Below are positions 25,483-34,894 of a DNA stretch of 64,000 bases, piece by piece (within the stretch, counting starts at the first letter, position 1; each line of letters begins with the position of its first letter). This DNA is from Endozoicomonas sp. Mp262 (GTDB taxonomy: Bacteria > Pseudomonadota > Gammaproteobacteria > Pseudomonadales > Endozoicomonadaceae), in contig NZ_CP092489.1 in NCBI RefSeq assembly GCF_025643335.1, positions 952,001-1,016,000 of the forward strand, read 5' to 3'. The notes beneath the pieces were generated by a model. It was not told the DNA's origin. It did no database searches and saw only the letters and a list, made by a program, of their open reading frames with translations. Made by a program: the position numbers and the translations under genes.

Positions 25483-27519
25483 ATGACAAGCCTGATTACT
25501 TCCACCGAAGATATTGCCAGCTTAAGGGAAAGCTACGAGGTCGAGTTCAAACTTGCGGGTGGTAAAGATGGTAAGGGAGAGGTGCCTAAAGACATCTGGA
25601 AGTCATACAGTGCTATGGCCAATACGGAAGGGGGAGAAATTTTTCTTGGTATCCGTGAAAAGCCTGTGGGTGTTTTTTCTGTTGTAGGTATTGCCAATCC
25701 AGATAAAGTAATCACAGATCTCTGGAATACGCTTAATTCAGCAAAAGTCAGCGTTAACCTTCTCTCAAATGACGATATTTCCGCCATTGAGCTGGATGGA
25801 AAAACGGTTATTCGTTTCCGTGTTCCCAGAGCAGGTCGGTTACAAAAGCCGGTTTTTATTAATAGTAACCCAATGCAGGGAACATTCAGGCGGTTTAATG
25901 AAGGTGACCACCAGTGTGACCCTGAAACCGTCAAGCGAATGATGGCTGAGCAGGTAGAAGATAACCGTGATGCCAGGGTTTTAAAGAACTATGATTTGAA
26001 CGATCTGGACATGGATTGTTTGGAGCGCTATCGCCAGAGGTTCCAAAATAGAAAGCCTGACCACCCTTTCAATAACCACGATAACAGGGAGTTTCTGCGT
26101 CTTATTGGTGGTTGGAAAAAAGATCGTGAAACGGGGGTTGAGGGGCTTACTCTTGCAGGCCTTTTAATGTTTGGCCAGCTTCCATCAATTCTTGATGCTG
26201 CCCCTAATTATTTTCTTGACTATCAGGAGCAGCCAGAAGCGGCAACAGACATTCGCTGGGTTGATAGAGTAACAACACAGGATGGCACTTGGTCAGGTAA
26301 TCTATTTGACTTCTATCATAAGATTTATGCCAAATTATCTGCTGATCTGAAAGTACCCTTCAAGCTAAAACAAGGGCAGCGTAAGGATGAAACGCCAGTA
26401 CATGAAGCTTTGCGTGAAGCACTGGTCAATACACTTGCCCATGCTGACTATTCTGGCGGAACTTCAATCTTGATTGTTAAGCGACCTGATATGTTTGAAT
26501 TCCGTAACCCTGGTGGTATGCGCATACCTATTGAAAATGCTATTCAGGGTGGAGAAAGTGACTGTCGCAACAGCTCTATCCATAAGATGTTTTTCCATAT
26601 CGGTTTGGGTGAAAAAGCAGGATCGGGTATCCCCAAAATATTCAGTAGCTGGGCCAGTCGACACTGGCGGCAACCACGGTTGTATGAGCGACTGGAACCG
26701 GAGCAAACTCTACTTGAGTTGCGCATGATTGACCTGTTTCCTGAGTCGGTTATGGAGGATTTATCCAGACGGTTTGGAGAGAAATTCAGGTCGCTGGAAA
26801 GACTTGAGTGCTTAATTCTTGCCACAGCCTCCGTTGAAAATGTCGTTAATCACAGCCGATTGGGAGAAATATGTACCAATCACCCCCGTGATATCACTGA
26901 AGCGCTTCAAAGACTGGTCAAGGGTGGTTTTTTGCAGTCAAAAGGCAGGGCGCGTGGGACGGTGTATTTCCTTGCAGGAACCCGTTTACCAACAGCAGAT
27001 AGTCCTTTTATGGCTGCTCATTCAGATCTATCTGATAATTTTGCTTCTGACTCCGATACTTTGCCTGAGAACTCCGATACTTTGGGCCTGAACTCCGATA
27101 CTTTGAGCCAGAACTCCGATACTTTGAGCCAGAACTCCGATACTTTGAGCCAGAACACCGATACTTTGCATCATGAAGCAAAGCATCCGGATGGAACACT
27201 GATCATCAGCAATTTGAAGGACATTGACGGCCAAATACATGAAAAATTGTTAAAAATCAGCGCCGTAGTGAGAGAAACGAAAAGACTGCCAGCCTCTCAG
27301 GTAGAGGAAACTATCCTCAAAGCCTGTCAGGAACATTATCTGTCCCTGCGTGTCTTGGCTGAATTGCTGAACCGTAAACCTGATGGCCTCAGGCAGAAAT
27401 ACTTGAATAAAATGGTCAATGACAAAAGACTCCGAAGGGCCTTCCCAACAGAGCCAAACTCTCCCAAGCAGGCTTACACATCGGCTGGTGCTGCCAGAAA
27501 AACAACCACCGAGTCATAA
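25483..27519 (+). CDS. AlbA_2 / HATPase_c_4 (Schlafen-type, RecG-C-like) protein with tandem repeats
   Basis: A 678-residue protein. Its AlbA_2 domain (about 15-125) has YEVEFKLA and YSAMANTEGGEIFLGI. A GHKL ATPase-like domain (about 290-410) has PVHEALREALVNTLAHADYS as the N-box and FRNPGG as the G-box. A winged helix follows (about 440-500), then six copies of a seven-residue unit NSDTLSQ (about 523-563), and a second winged helix near the end (ASQVEETILKACQEHYLSLRVLAELLN). Such proteins are annotated as putative transcription regulators or RNA/DNA-binding ATPases; some AlbA_2 proteins act in antiphage defence. No clear ribosome binding site precedes ATG 25483. Confidence 0.85.
   Translation: MTSLITSTEDIASLRESYEVEFKLAGGKDGKGEVPKDIWKSYSAMANTEGGEIFLGIREKPVGVFSVVGIANPDKVITDLWNTLNSAKVSVNLLSNDDISAIELDGKTVIRFRVPRAGRLQKPVFINSNPMQGTFRRFNEGDHQCDPETVKRMMAEQVEDNRDARVLKNYDLNDLDMDCLERYRQRFQNRKPDHPFNNHDNREFLRLIGGWKKDRETGVEGLTLAGLLMFGQLPSILDAAPNYFLDYQEQPEAATDIRWVDRVTTQDGTWSGNLFDFYHKIYAKLSADLKVPFKLKQGQRKDETPVHEALREALVNTLAHADYSGGTSILIVKRPDMFEFRNPGGMRIPIENAIQGGESDCRNSSIHKMFFHIGLGEKAGSGIPKIFSSWASRHWRQPRLYERLEPEQTLLELRMIDLFPESVMEDLSRRFGEKFRSLERLECLILATASVENVVNHSRLGEICTNHPRDITEALQRLVKGGFLQSKGRARGTVYFLAGTRLPTADSPFMAAHSDLSDNFASDSDTLPENSDTLGLNSDTLSQNSDTLSQNSDTLSQNTDTLHHEAKHPDGTLIISNLKDIDGQIHEKLLKISAVVRETKRLPASQVEETILKACQEHYLSLRVLAELLNRKPDGLRQKYLNKMVNDKRLRRAFPTEPNSPKQAYTSAGAARKTTTES
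27050..27168 (+). repeat. 21-bp in-frame tandem repeat encoding NSDTLSQ
   Basis: The 11-mer CCGATACTTTG recurs six times at exact 21-base spacing (27053, 27074, 27095, 27116, 27137, 27158). The four rightmost units are nearly identical, which implies recent copy-number change. Confidence 0.9.
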
Positions 27520-27652
27520 ACCAAGGTAGGAACACGCCTGCCGCAGTCTTGATCAAATGGGCAAATCATACCAAGTTCCCCCATGTCCCCCTATTCCTGA
27601 AGCAGACCATCTTGTTAAGCTAACGAAAAAATTTTCAAAAAGGGGATCGTAA

Positions 27653-28594
27653 ATGGAGCTGTTTGATATTTTTACCGACCTTATGGGAACGCTGAAAACT
27701 CAAAGACGAAAAATTAACGGCCATTTTCCGAATATGGTGGTAACAAATGAAACACTGGATAACCTGTACAACAGGTTACGCAGTACTATTAATAACGTCG
27801 AGCAGTACCTTTTGACTTCTGTAACATTTGATTTCAGTGATGCGCCCGAAAAATGCTCTGTCGGTATAGGCCCTTTTTTAGCAGAAGTAAACGGTATCGA
27901 ATCTGTTGAGCAAATGATGGATTTATCTAAAGCAGATACTGAAGTTCAAAAGTCAGGGCTAAAGCCGTCGGTTATTCGTGATGTTGAAGTTATCAGGAAT
28001 TTAACAGAGCTACTTGACTATTACGGCATAAAAGAAGAAGTTCCTGATAAAATGCAGTGTTTCGCACTGCTAGCTTATGATCACCTAAGGACTGCTTTAG
28101 ATTGTTTAAAAATCAAACATGAAACGCTGCCAAGTGACTCCGAACAAATAGAGTATGCTCCCTTAATGTATTTTTTATTTCCGGAAGATGAACAGAGTAG
28201 AAATATTATTCTTGCAAGCCATCATGGATTTAAGGCCATTGATGCGCTAGACAGAGCCTATGTACTTCCCTTTATTGATAATGGTTTTGAGCAGATGAAG
28301 GCTGTTTGGATCCGAGAAATAGAAAGCAAAAAAAACAGGGCAAGGGTTCGTATACGTCATAAACCCAGTTATGCAAGGCAAGAGATTATTATAGAGGTCT
28401 ACAAAAATGGCGACTACAAAGATGAATACAACAAGCCAAATAACAAATCCCACACAGCACGGAAAATCCTAAAGCGTGTGAATGAGCGCTGCCAACAAGA
28501 AAACTTACCTCAACTTAAAGACAGCAGCTCTGGGGGAATTAAAACCATCATTAAATGCATCGATGAGCACATGAAAAAAGAAGCAATGCACTGA
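27653..28594 (+). CDS. Hypothetical protein, island cargo
   Basis: A 313-residue soluble protein starting at ATG 27653, with AGGGGAT ideally placed. I recognise no family. Residues 1-60 look helical, the middle (about 110-215) has alternating helices with an acidic segment, and residues 220-313 are basic (IESKKNRARVRIRHKPSYARQEIIIEVYKNG, then TARKILKRVNERCQQE), which suggests nucleic-acid contact. It is followed directly by a strong palindromic terminator at 28593-28620. It shares orientation with the AlbA_2 gene 130 bases upstream, and they may form one unit. Confidence 0.6.
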   Translation: MELFDIFTDLMGTLKTQRRKINGHFPNMVVTNETLDNLYNRLRSTINNVEQYLLTSVTFDFSDAPEKCSVGIGPFLAEVNGIESVEQMMDLSKADTEVQKSGLKPSVIRDVEVIRNLTELLDYYGIKEEVPDKMQCFALLAYDHLRTALDCLKIKHETLPSDSEQIEYAPLMYFLFPEDEQSRNIILASHHGFKAIDALDRAYVLPFIDNGFEQMKAVWIREIESKKNRARVRIRHKPSYARQEIIIEVYKNGDYKDEYNKPNNKSHTARKILKRVNERCQQENLPQLKDSSSGGIKTIIKCIDEHMKKEAMH

Positions 28595-28635
28595 TGGATG
28601 TTTACTGGTAAACATCCATCTTTCTACCGGTAGAC
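28593..28635. promoter_or_regulatory. Hairpin terminator and adjacent palindromic operator-like sites upstream of alpA
   Basis: GATGGATGTTTAC (28593-28605) is exactly complementary to 28608-28620 and is followed by TTTCT, fitting a terminator. Next, TCTACCGGTAGA (28623-28634) is a perfect 12-bp palindrome, and GTTTACCGGC follows about 20 bases later. All three contain TTTACYGGTAAA-like cores, suggesting binding sites of a regulator such as the neighbouring AlpA. Confidence 0.5.
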
Positions 28636-28752
28636 GTATAACGTTTACCGGCACAAGTTCAACTTTCTATCATGTCTCCCCTATACATTCTCGCTCAGCC
28701 GCTTATCTTCAAATCATGGCATTCCGACGAACACTACGGAAGGATCTGGGAA

Positions 28753-28959
28753 ATGACCACGACCGATAAGACAACAAAGTACCTTACCCGGCAGCAGGTG
28801 CTGGCACGATATGGCATCGGCAATACCACACTTTATCGGTGGATCGGTGATGAGCAAGTAAAATTCCCGAAGCAGAAGCACCTGGGAATACGCTGCATCC
28901 GATTCAGTGAGTCAGAGCTTGAGGCATGGGAAGCAGAGAGGGCAAGAATCAAAGGGTAA
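28753..28959 (+). CDS. AlpA-family excisionase/transcriptional regulator
   Basis: The product is 68 residues from ATG 28753, with AAGGA eight bases and GGGA four bases upstream; an upstream ATG at 28672 gives an unlikely 27-residue extension. It reads KYLTRQQVLARYGIGNTTLYRWIGDEQVKFPKQKHLGIRCIRFSESELEAWEA, the classic AlpA/MerR-like winged helix of P4-type satellites and islands. Such proteins act as excision factors or activate integrase expression. It heads the replication block of primase and DUF3987 genes. It is a likely partner of the integrase at 21894, although it lies 5.4 kb away. Confidence 0.9.
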   Translation: MTTTDKTTKYLTRQQVLARYGIGNTTLYRWIGDEQVKFPKQKHLGIRCIRFSESELEAWEAERARIKG

Positions 28960-29139
28960 TCCCACCTACAGCGACTGTCTGGCTCAGCAAGTCTCAAGCC
29001 TATAGTTGAGCCAGCATCATACTGTGCATCTGCACACATTCACCCATCGCAGCAAATGTTATCGATCCCTGTAAAAGTGGGTTGCGGCGACTATTTGCCT
29101 GCAAAAAATGATTATTAGATTGAAGGATCAGTCAGTTTA

Positions 29140-30129
29140 ATGAAAACCACTCTATTTACCGAACAGGTAAAACAGGCGGCTGCCGGACACTGGGATGACA
29201 TATTACAGTCTGCCTGCCACCTGTCAGAAAAAGAAGTTAACCCAAAGGCCAACAACATTCCCTGTCCTCACTGCGGTGGACACGACAGATACTCATTCAT
29301 GCGCATTGAGGATGGCAACTACATTTGCCGCCAATGCGGTTCTGGTGATGGCTTTAACCTGATCATGAAAATTCAGGAATGCGATTTCAGCAGCGCTGTT
29401 AAAAAGGTTGCCGAGGTACTGGGAATCGAACAAAAGCCATTCTACACCCCAACCAAGATCACCATGCATAAAGCGCAAGGCCAAATGCGGCAACAGGAAA
29501 GACAGCGCAGATCAGAAGTAGAGGCTGAAAAGCAGCAAAAGTTACAGAAGCTTGCCGCAATAGATGCCGCTGAAAAAATGGCTATTGGCTCTCCAGCAAC
29601 ATCTCATCATCCCTACCTGATGCGAAAAGAACTTCCACCACTGGGATCACTCCAGAAGGGTGAACTCCTAATGGTGGGTCTCTATACACACCACCACAAG
29701 CTGGTGAATATTGAGTTCATTACCGGTAAGGGGAAAAAATTTGGTCTCAAACATGGGCAGCGTAAAGCCGTTTACCACCGCTTTGGCTCCCCCGCCTGGA
29801 CGGTTTATATCTGTGAAGGCTGGGCGACAGGGGCAAGCCTTTACCTGATGGAAAACGGTGCTGTCAGAGTCTATTCCGCAATGGGAAAGGGAAATCTTGA
29901 GGCTGTGGCTTGTATTGCCCGAGATCAAAACCCGGATAGCCGATTCATCATTGCAGCAGACAATGACGCCCACCTCCCTACTAACCTTGGGCTCACTTCC
30001 GCCTTAAAAGCGGCAGAAATCATTGGTGCCACAGTAATGCTGCCACCAGCCATGGCCTCCTGCCCTCAGGGAACTGACTTTTCAGACTTCTACCTTGCCA
30101 ATGGAGGGCAGAACTATGGCGCTCTGTGA
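29140..30129 (+). CDS. P4-type zinc-binding primase with Toprim domain
   Basis: The N-terminal zinc ribbon is CPHCGGHDRYSF ... YICRQCGSGDGFNL (about residues 45-75), typical of phage P4 alpha primase. A charged helical linker (about 105-150) follows, then a Toprim domain: YICEGWATGASLYL has the catalytic Glu, and FIIAADNDAH has the D-x-D metal site (about residue 272). It would make primers for autonomous replication of the island. The stop overlaps the start of the next gene by 14 bases, so the two are translationally coupled. Confidence 0.92.
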   Translation: MKTTLFTEQVKQAAAGHWDDILQSACHLSEKEVNPKANNIPCPHCGGHDRYSFMRIEDGNYICRQCGSGDGFNLIMKIQECDFSSAVKKVAEVLGIEQKPFYTPTKITMHKAQGQMRQQERQRRSEVEAEKQQKLQKLAAIDAAEKMAIGSPATSHHPYLMRKELPPLGSLQKGELLMVGLYTHHHKLVNIEFITGKGKKFGLKHGQRKAVYHRFGSPAWTVYICEGWATGASLYLMENGAVRVYSAMGKGNLEAVACIARDQNPDSRFIIAADNDAHLPTNLGLTSALKAAEIIGATVMLPPAMASCPQGTDFSDFYLANGGQNYGAL

Positions 30130-31675
30130 TACACAACAGGTCACAGTTATTAACCCCGACGATACTTCTGAGGAACTCCAGAAAGTATCCAGCCAGCCTA
30201 CTATTGAGTGGCCAGAACTGAGATTACTGACAACGAACCTGTTGCCTGTTGAGCCAATCACACCCGACATGTTACCCAATGAACTACGGGGCTGGCTCAC
30301 TGATCTTGTAGAGCGAATGGATAACGCCCCCTTCGACTATGCTGCCATTGCATCAATGGTTTCTCTGGCCAGCCTGATCGGGCGTAAGGCCGGCGTCCAG
30401 CCCAAACAGTTTGATGACTGGACGATTATCCCCAACTTGTGGGGGTGCTGCATAGGCAGGCCAAGTCAGAAGAAAACTCCGGTAATTAAGGCAGTAACCA
30501 AACCGCTAGCTCGGCTTGAAGTAGAGGCTAGAACAGAGCAAAAAGAAACTCTGAAACGCTATCAGGCCCAAGAAAAAATAACCCAGATGGCAATGAAAGA
30601 GGCAGAGAAGAAAGCAATGAAGCTGATCAGCTCGGGTAAGGTTGAAGAAGCAGAAGCCCTGTTACTGGATGACAGCTCAGATCCTGAAAAACCCGTATGT
30701 CAGCGCTATATCGTCAACGATGCCACCATTGAAAAGCTGGGGATTCTTTTATCTGAAAACCCCCAGGGCCTGCTATTGCTTCGCGATGAACTGTCAGGCT
30801 GGATATCCGGGCTTAACCGTCATGACCGTCAGCAAGACAGGTCTTTCTGGCTTGAGGCTTTCAATGGCGACGGCTCGTTCAGTTATGACCGGATTACGAG
30901 GGATGACGTTTTCATACCATCAAACACGGTATCCCTGCTAGGCGGTATTCAGCCTGGGCGGTTGTTACCTTTGCTCATGAGCCAACATGATGGCTCTGGT
31001 GATGATGGACTTGTTGAGCGATTTCAGCTTCTGGTTTACCCCGACAAACCGACATTCCGGCATACCGACCGAAAACCGGATAAAGCCTGTAAGGAGCAGG
31101 CAGAAAAAGTCTTCAACCGGCTCAGTGAAATTCCTTTTGAAGAAGATGAAAACAGCCGGACAGCACTCCGGTTTGATGAGCAAGGGCAGGAAGTGTTCAA
31201 CCACTGGTATTGCGAGCTGATGGCCCGTATTAACAACAGCAACATCGACCTTCATATGGAAAGTCACCTGAGTAAATACCCGGCACTAATGCCAGCATTA
31301 GCGATGATCTTCCACGTTATCCAGCACGGTATTTCAGGAAACATCAGCAAGCAATCGGCTGAATTAGCAGTACGGTGGTGTGATGTTTTGGAAACACATG
31401 CCAGAAGAGTTTATGGCCTGGTTAACGATCCAATGGCCAGTGCACGCATTCTGGCTGACAGGTTAAACAAACTACCAGCCTCTTTCAAAATGGCAGACCT
31501 TGAGCGGAAGCGCTGGGTGGGCCTGCTGGATGTAAAGGAGAGGGAGCAGGCCCTGCACTGGCTTGAAGTTCATGGCTATATCGTCAAAAAAATCAGCCAA
31601 GGTAACGGTCGTCCCTCTATTACCTATCATACCAACCCTGCCTGTTTGGCGGACAAGGAAACGGAAAAAACGTAA
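30116..31675 (+). CDS. DUF3987 (YfjI-like) replication protein
   Basis: The product is 519 residues from ATG 30116, with GGAGGG at 30104-30109 inside the primase gene. It matches the DUF3987/YfjI family: PPVDYAAIASM-type segment (APFDYAAIASMVSLASLIGRKAGVQPK), a degenerate P-loop IGRPSQKKTPVIKA (about 116-129), LLLRDELSGWISGLNRHD and FWLEAFNGDGSFSYDRITR. Family members accompany primases on islands and are thought to be helicase-like; biochemical activity is unproven. It ends at the terminator 31692-31731. Confidence 0.88.
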   Translation: MALCDTQQVTVINPDDTSEELQKVSSQPTIEWPELRLLTTNLLPVEPITPDMLPNELRGWLTDLVERMDNAPFDYAAIASMVSLASLIGRKAGVQPKQFDDWTIIPNLWGCCIGRPSQKKTPVIKAVTKPLARLEVEARTEQKETLKRYQAQEKITQMAMKEAEKKAMKLISSGKVEEAEALLLDDSSDPEKPVCQRYIVNDATIEKLGILLSENPQGLLLLRDELSGWISGLNRHDRQQDRSFWLEAFNGDGSFSYDRITRDDVFIPSNTVSLLGGIQPGRLLPLLMSQHDGSGDDGLVERFQLLVYPDKPTFRHTDRKPDKACKEQAEKVFNRLSEIPFEEDENSRTALRFDEQGQEVFNHWYCELMARINNSNIDLHMESHLSKYPALMPALAMIFHVIQHGISGNISKQSAELAVRWCDVLETHARRVYGLVNDPMASARILADRLNKLPASFKMADLERKRWVGLLDVKEREQALHWLEVHGYIVKKISQGNGRPSITYHTNPACLADKETEKT

Positions 31676-31691
31676 CCGTTGATACCAGCAG

Positions 31692-31731
31692 AAACCAGTA
31701 AAAACACAGTCCATCCACTTTTTACTGGTTT
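31692..31731. terminator. Hairpin terminator after the replication genes
   Basis: AAACCAGTAAAAA (31692-31704) pairs fully with TTTTTACTGGTTT (31719-31731) and is followed by TTTACT on the plus strand. Confidence 0.8.
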
Positions 31732-31742
31732 TTACTGAGACC

Positions 31743-32008
31743 TAGGGGCTGTTGATGTTTTATCGCGTGCTCAGCCAAAGCCAGCGTTTTCGTGGCTAGG
31801 CGTAGCAGCGCAGGAATGCTCATGCCTTTCAAGCTGCTGCAACGACGGCACGGAAGCGCTGGCTTTGGCCCTCCGGGTGGCTCGTAAAGCGGCCTTCCGA
31901 CTGCGTTAAACTGGCTTGACGTAGAATAACTACGCGCTGCACCAGTTCGCCTTGCGTAAGGCCGCTTTACGAACCACTGAGCTCGCGATAAAACATCAAC
32001 AGCCCCTA
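31743..32008. mobile_element. MITE-like non-coding element, copy 2
   Basis: 266 bp with near-perfect terminal inverted repeats of about 30 bp: TAGGGGCTGTTGATGTTTTA at the left and the complement ending ACATCAACAGCCCCTA at the right. It is homologous along its whole length to 4565-4847. Because this copy lies inside the island and the other outside, the element was mobile within this genome. No reading frame of note. Confidence 0.85.
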
Positions 32009-32042
32009 GCCAGTGGTTTTTGAAATTTTCAGGGAAGACATC

Positions 32043-32285
32043 ATGCTTATCAATGCAGAAGAAGCGTTCAGAAAAACACAGGAATTCATTATTCTGTTAG
32101 TAGCACATCACCTGAGCCTGCACCCCTCCAGAATCAGGATTACCCGACTAACTAACCATCCAGAACACTGCCTGATCATAGAGGGAGAATACAAAAAACA
32201 CAGGAGTAAAAAGTGGAAGCCTTTTGAGCCACTGATCAGGGCTGATGAAAACCACCCAATCTATAAAAATAGCCAGAAAAAATAA
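32043..32285 (+). CDS. Small hypothetical protein
   Basis: 80 residues from ATG 32043, with AGGGAAG eight bases upstream. An N-terminal helix (NAEEAFRKTQEFIILLVAHHLSL) is followed by a strand-rich basic half (RIRITRLTNHPEHCLIIEGEYKKHRSKKWKPFEPL). I do not recognise it. It lies 36 bases after the MITE copy and 95 bases before hsdR 2, in the same direction, so it may be read with the restriction genes. Confidence 0.5.
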   Translation: MLINAEEAFRKTQEFIILLVAHHLSLHPSRIRITRLTNHPEHCLIIEGEYKKHRSKKWKPFEPLIRADENHPIYKNSQKK

Positions 32286-32379
32286 TAGGTGGTTGTCGTT
32301 TTAAAGGTAGGGATACCGATGTATCCATGCCACTGTTGTGGGTAAAATGAAGAAAATGCAGTGACCGGGACGTGCAGGC

Positions 32380-34791
32380 ATGACCATCGACAAATCCAAG
32401 CTCACAGAAGCGGATATTATCAGTAAATTCATTTTACCGACTATCAAAAAGGCGGGCTGGGACGACATGACCCAGATCCGTCAAGAGGTCAAACTTCGGG
32501 ACGGTAAGGTGGTGGTTCGGGGTCAGGCGGCAGCACGTAAAAAGGTCAAGTCAGCAGATATTGTACTTTACCAGAAACCCGGCCTGCCGTTAGCCGTGGT
32601 GGAGGCAAAAGCCAACAAACATGAAATTGGCAAAGGCATGCAGCAGAGCCTCGATTATGCCCGCCTGCTGGATATTCCTTTTGCCTTCGCTTCCAATGGT
32701 GATGGTTTTATCTTCCATGACAAAACCAACCCTGCATCGCTGGAAACAGAAATCGGTCTTGAAGATTTTCCCTCACCCGAACAACTCTGGATCAAACTCT
32801 GCCAGTGGAAAGGGTACACCGAACAACAACTACCGGTTATCACCCAGGACTACTACGACGATGGCAGCGGTAAGTCGCCCCGCTACTATCAACTTCAGGC
32901 GATTAACAAAACCATCGAAGCCATCTCCAAAGGTCAGGATCGCGTACTACTGGTCATGGCCACCGGCACTGGTAAAACCTACACCGCCTTTCAGATTATC
33001 TGGCGGTTATGGAAAGCCAAGAGCAAAAAGCGGGTGCTGTTCCTGGCAGACCGCAACGTACTGGTAGACCAGACCCGTATTAACGACTTCCAGCCCTTTG
33101 GCACAGCCATGACTAAAATCACTGGCCGAAAGGTTGACCCGGCCTACGAGATTCACCTGGCACTTTATCAAGCACTGACTGGGCCGGAAGAACACCAGAA
33201 AGCCTACAAACAGGTTGACCCCAACTTCTTTGACTTAATCGTTATCGACGAATGCCACCGGGGCAGTGCCGCAGAAGACAGCGCATGGCGAGAAATTCTG
33301 GAGTACTTCAGCAGTGCCACCCAAATCGGTCTGACCGCTACCCCAAAAGAAACCGATGAAGTCTCCAACAGCAATTACTTTGGTGATCCGGTCTATACCT
33401 ATTCCCTGAAAGAAGGCATCGAAGACGGCTTCCTCGCCCCTTACAAAGTTGTACGGGTTGATATTGATGTGGATTTACAGGGCTGGCGTCCCACCAAAGG
33501 GCAGGTGGATAAAAAAGGTGAGGTTATTGATGACCGAATCTATAACCAGAAAGACTTTGACCGCACGCTGGTGATCGATGAGCGCACACAATTGGTAGCT
33601 GAAACCATCACCAGCTACCTGAAGCGCACTGACCCCATGGCCAAGACCATTGTCTTCTGTAATGACATTGACCATGCAGAGCGGATGCGTCGGGCACTGA
33701 TTAATTTCAATCCAGATCAGGTAGCCAAAAACGATAAGTATGTGATGAAAATCACCGGGGATGATGAACTGGGCAAGGCACAACTGGATAACTTTATTAA
33801 TCCCAAGAAAGCCTACCCCGTCATAGCCACCACGTCTGAGCTAATGACCACCGGAGTCGATGCCAAAACCTGCAAACTGGTGGTGTTGGACCAGTCCATA
33901 CAGTCCATGACCAAGTTCAAACAGATCATTGGCCGGGGCACCCGGATTGATGAGCGTTATAACAAGCTCTGGTTCACGATACTGGACTTTAAAAAAGCCA
34001 CCGAACTCTTTGCGGATGAGCGCTTTGATGGTGTCCCCGAAAAAGTCATTAACACCAGCCCCGAAACCATTAACAATAATGACTCGGATCTGGACGATAT
34101 ACTCAACGACCCCACCAAACAGGAAACAGATCACACCGTCAACGAGCCAGCCGGTGACTATAATACCGGCAGCACAGACAGCTCAGCAGACACCAGCACC
34201 GATGACTTTAAGGATGAAAACAAAGTCACAAAGTTCCACGTCAACGGTGTCATGGTGAAAAAGGTGGCCGAGCGTGTTCAGTACTACGATACGGATGGCA
34301 AACTGGTAACGGAATCCTTCAAGGACTACACCCGCAAAACCATGGCCAAACAGTTCGCCTCTCTGGATGACTTTGTTAAAAAATGGCAGTCCGCTGAACG
34401 CAAGCAGGCCGTTATTGATGAACTGGAGCGGGAAGGCATTTTCTGGGAAATGCTGGCCGATGAAATAGGCAAAGACCTAGACCCCTTTGACCTGATCTGC
34501 CATGTGGTCTACGACCAGCCACCCCTTACCCGCAAAGAGCGGGCAGAGAATGTGAAGAAGCGCAACTACTTCACCCAATATTCAGATACCGCCCAGACTG
34601 TGCTTAACTCTCTGCTGGATAAGTATGCCGATGCCGGTGTGCAGGAAATCGAGAATAAAAATGTTCTAAAGGTTGCCCCCTTTACCACCCTGGGTCGCCC
34701 CATTGAGATTGTAAAAAAAGGCTTTGGCAAACCGGCCAACTACGAACAGGCCATCAGCGAGCTGGAAGCTGAAATTTACCGTTCCGCCTGA
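32380..34791 (+). CDS. hsdR: Type I restriction enzyme R subunit (system 2)
   Basis: 803 residues, closely related over its full length to the HsdR at 10858. The nuclease site has Asp60 and Glu75-x-Lys77 ([10 protein letters not shown]); the motor has MATGTGKT (193-200), DECH (290-293), [10 protein letters not shown] and IGRGTR. The two proteins differ most in the Asp/Thr-rich linker before the C-terminal domain (about 560-620 here). ATG 32380 has GCAGG upstream. It forms an operon with hsdM (103 bases downstream, with a hairpin between) and hsdS. The system lies inside the tRNA-Thr island, so it is transferable cargo. Confidence 0.95.
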   Translation: MTIDKSKLTEADIISKFILPTIKKAGWDDMTQIRQEVKLRDGKVVVRGQAAARKKVKSADIVLYQKPGLPLAVVEAKANKHEIGKGMQQSLDYARLLDIPFAFASNGDGFIFHDKTNPASLETEIGLEDFPSPEQLWIKLCQWKGYTEQQLPVITQDYYDDGSGKSPRYYQLQAINKTIEAISKGQDRVLLVMATGTGKTYTAFQIIWRLWKAKSKKRVLFLADRNVLVDQTRINDFQPFGTAMTKITGRKVDPAYEIHLALYQALTGPEEHQKAYKQVDPNFFDLIVIDECHRGSAAEDSAWREILEYFSSATQIGLTATPKETDEVSNSNYFGDPVYTYSLKEGIEDGFLAPYKVVRVDIDVDLQGWRPTKGQVDKKGEVIDDRIYNQKDFDRTLVIDERTQLVAETITSYLKRTDPMAKTIVFCNDIDHAERMRRALINFNPDQVAKNDKYVMKITGDDELGKAQLDNFINPKKAYPVIATTSELMTTGVDAKTCKLVVLDQSIQSMTKFKQIIGRGTRIDERYNKLWFTILDFKKATELFADERFDGVPEKVINTSPETINNNDSDLDDILNDPTKQETDHTVNEPAGDYNTGSTDSSADTSTDDFKDENKVTKFHVNGVMVKKVAERVQYYDTDGKLVTESFKDYTRKTMAKQFASLDDFVKKWQSAERKQAVIDELEREGIFWEMLADEIGKDLDPFDLICHVVYDQPPLTRKERAENVKKRNYFTQYSDTAQTVLNSLLDKYADAGVQEIENKNVLKVAPFTTLGRPIEIVKKGFGKPANYEQAISELEAEIYRSA

Positions 34792-34800
34792 CTTTATTGG

Positions 34801-34869
34801 AACCACAAAGTCCACGAAGAACACAAAGCCTGTAATACCTGTCTTTGTGCTTCGTGATTTTTGTGGTTA
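34801..34869. repeat. Long imperfect hairpin between hsdR 2 and hsdM 2
   Basis: AACCACAAAGTCCACGAAGA (from 34801) is complementary, with small bulges, to the segment ending CTTCGTGATTTTTGTGGTT at 34869. The inner pairing is ACACAAAG/CTTTGTG. It may tune the ratio of restriction to modification subunits by attenuation or mRNA processing; that is inference. Confidence 0.7.
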
Positions 34870-34894
34870 AAACCGCTTTTTTTAAGAGAAAATT

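Noticed and set aside
27050-27168. CRISPR-like direct repeats
   Set aside because: The 21-bp units are contiguous, in frame and inside a coding sequence.
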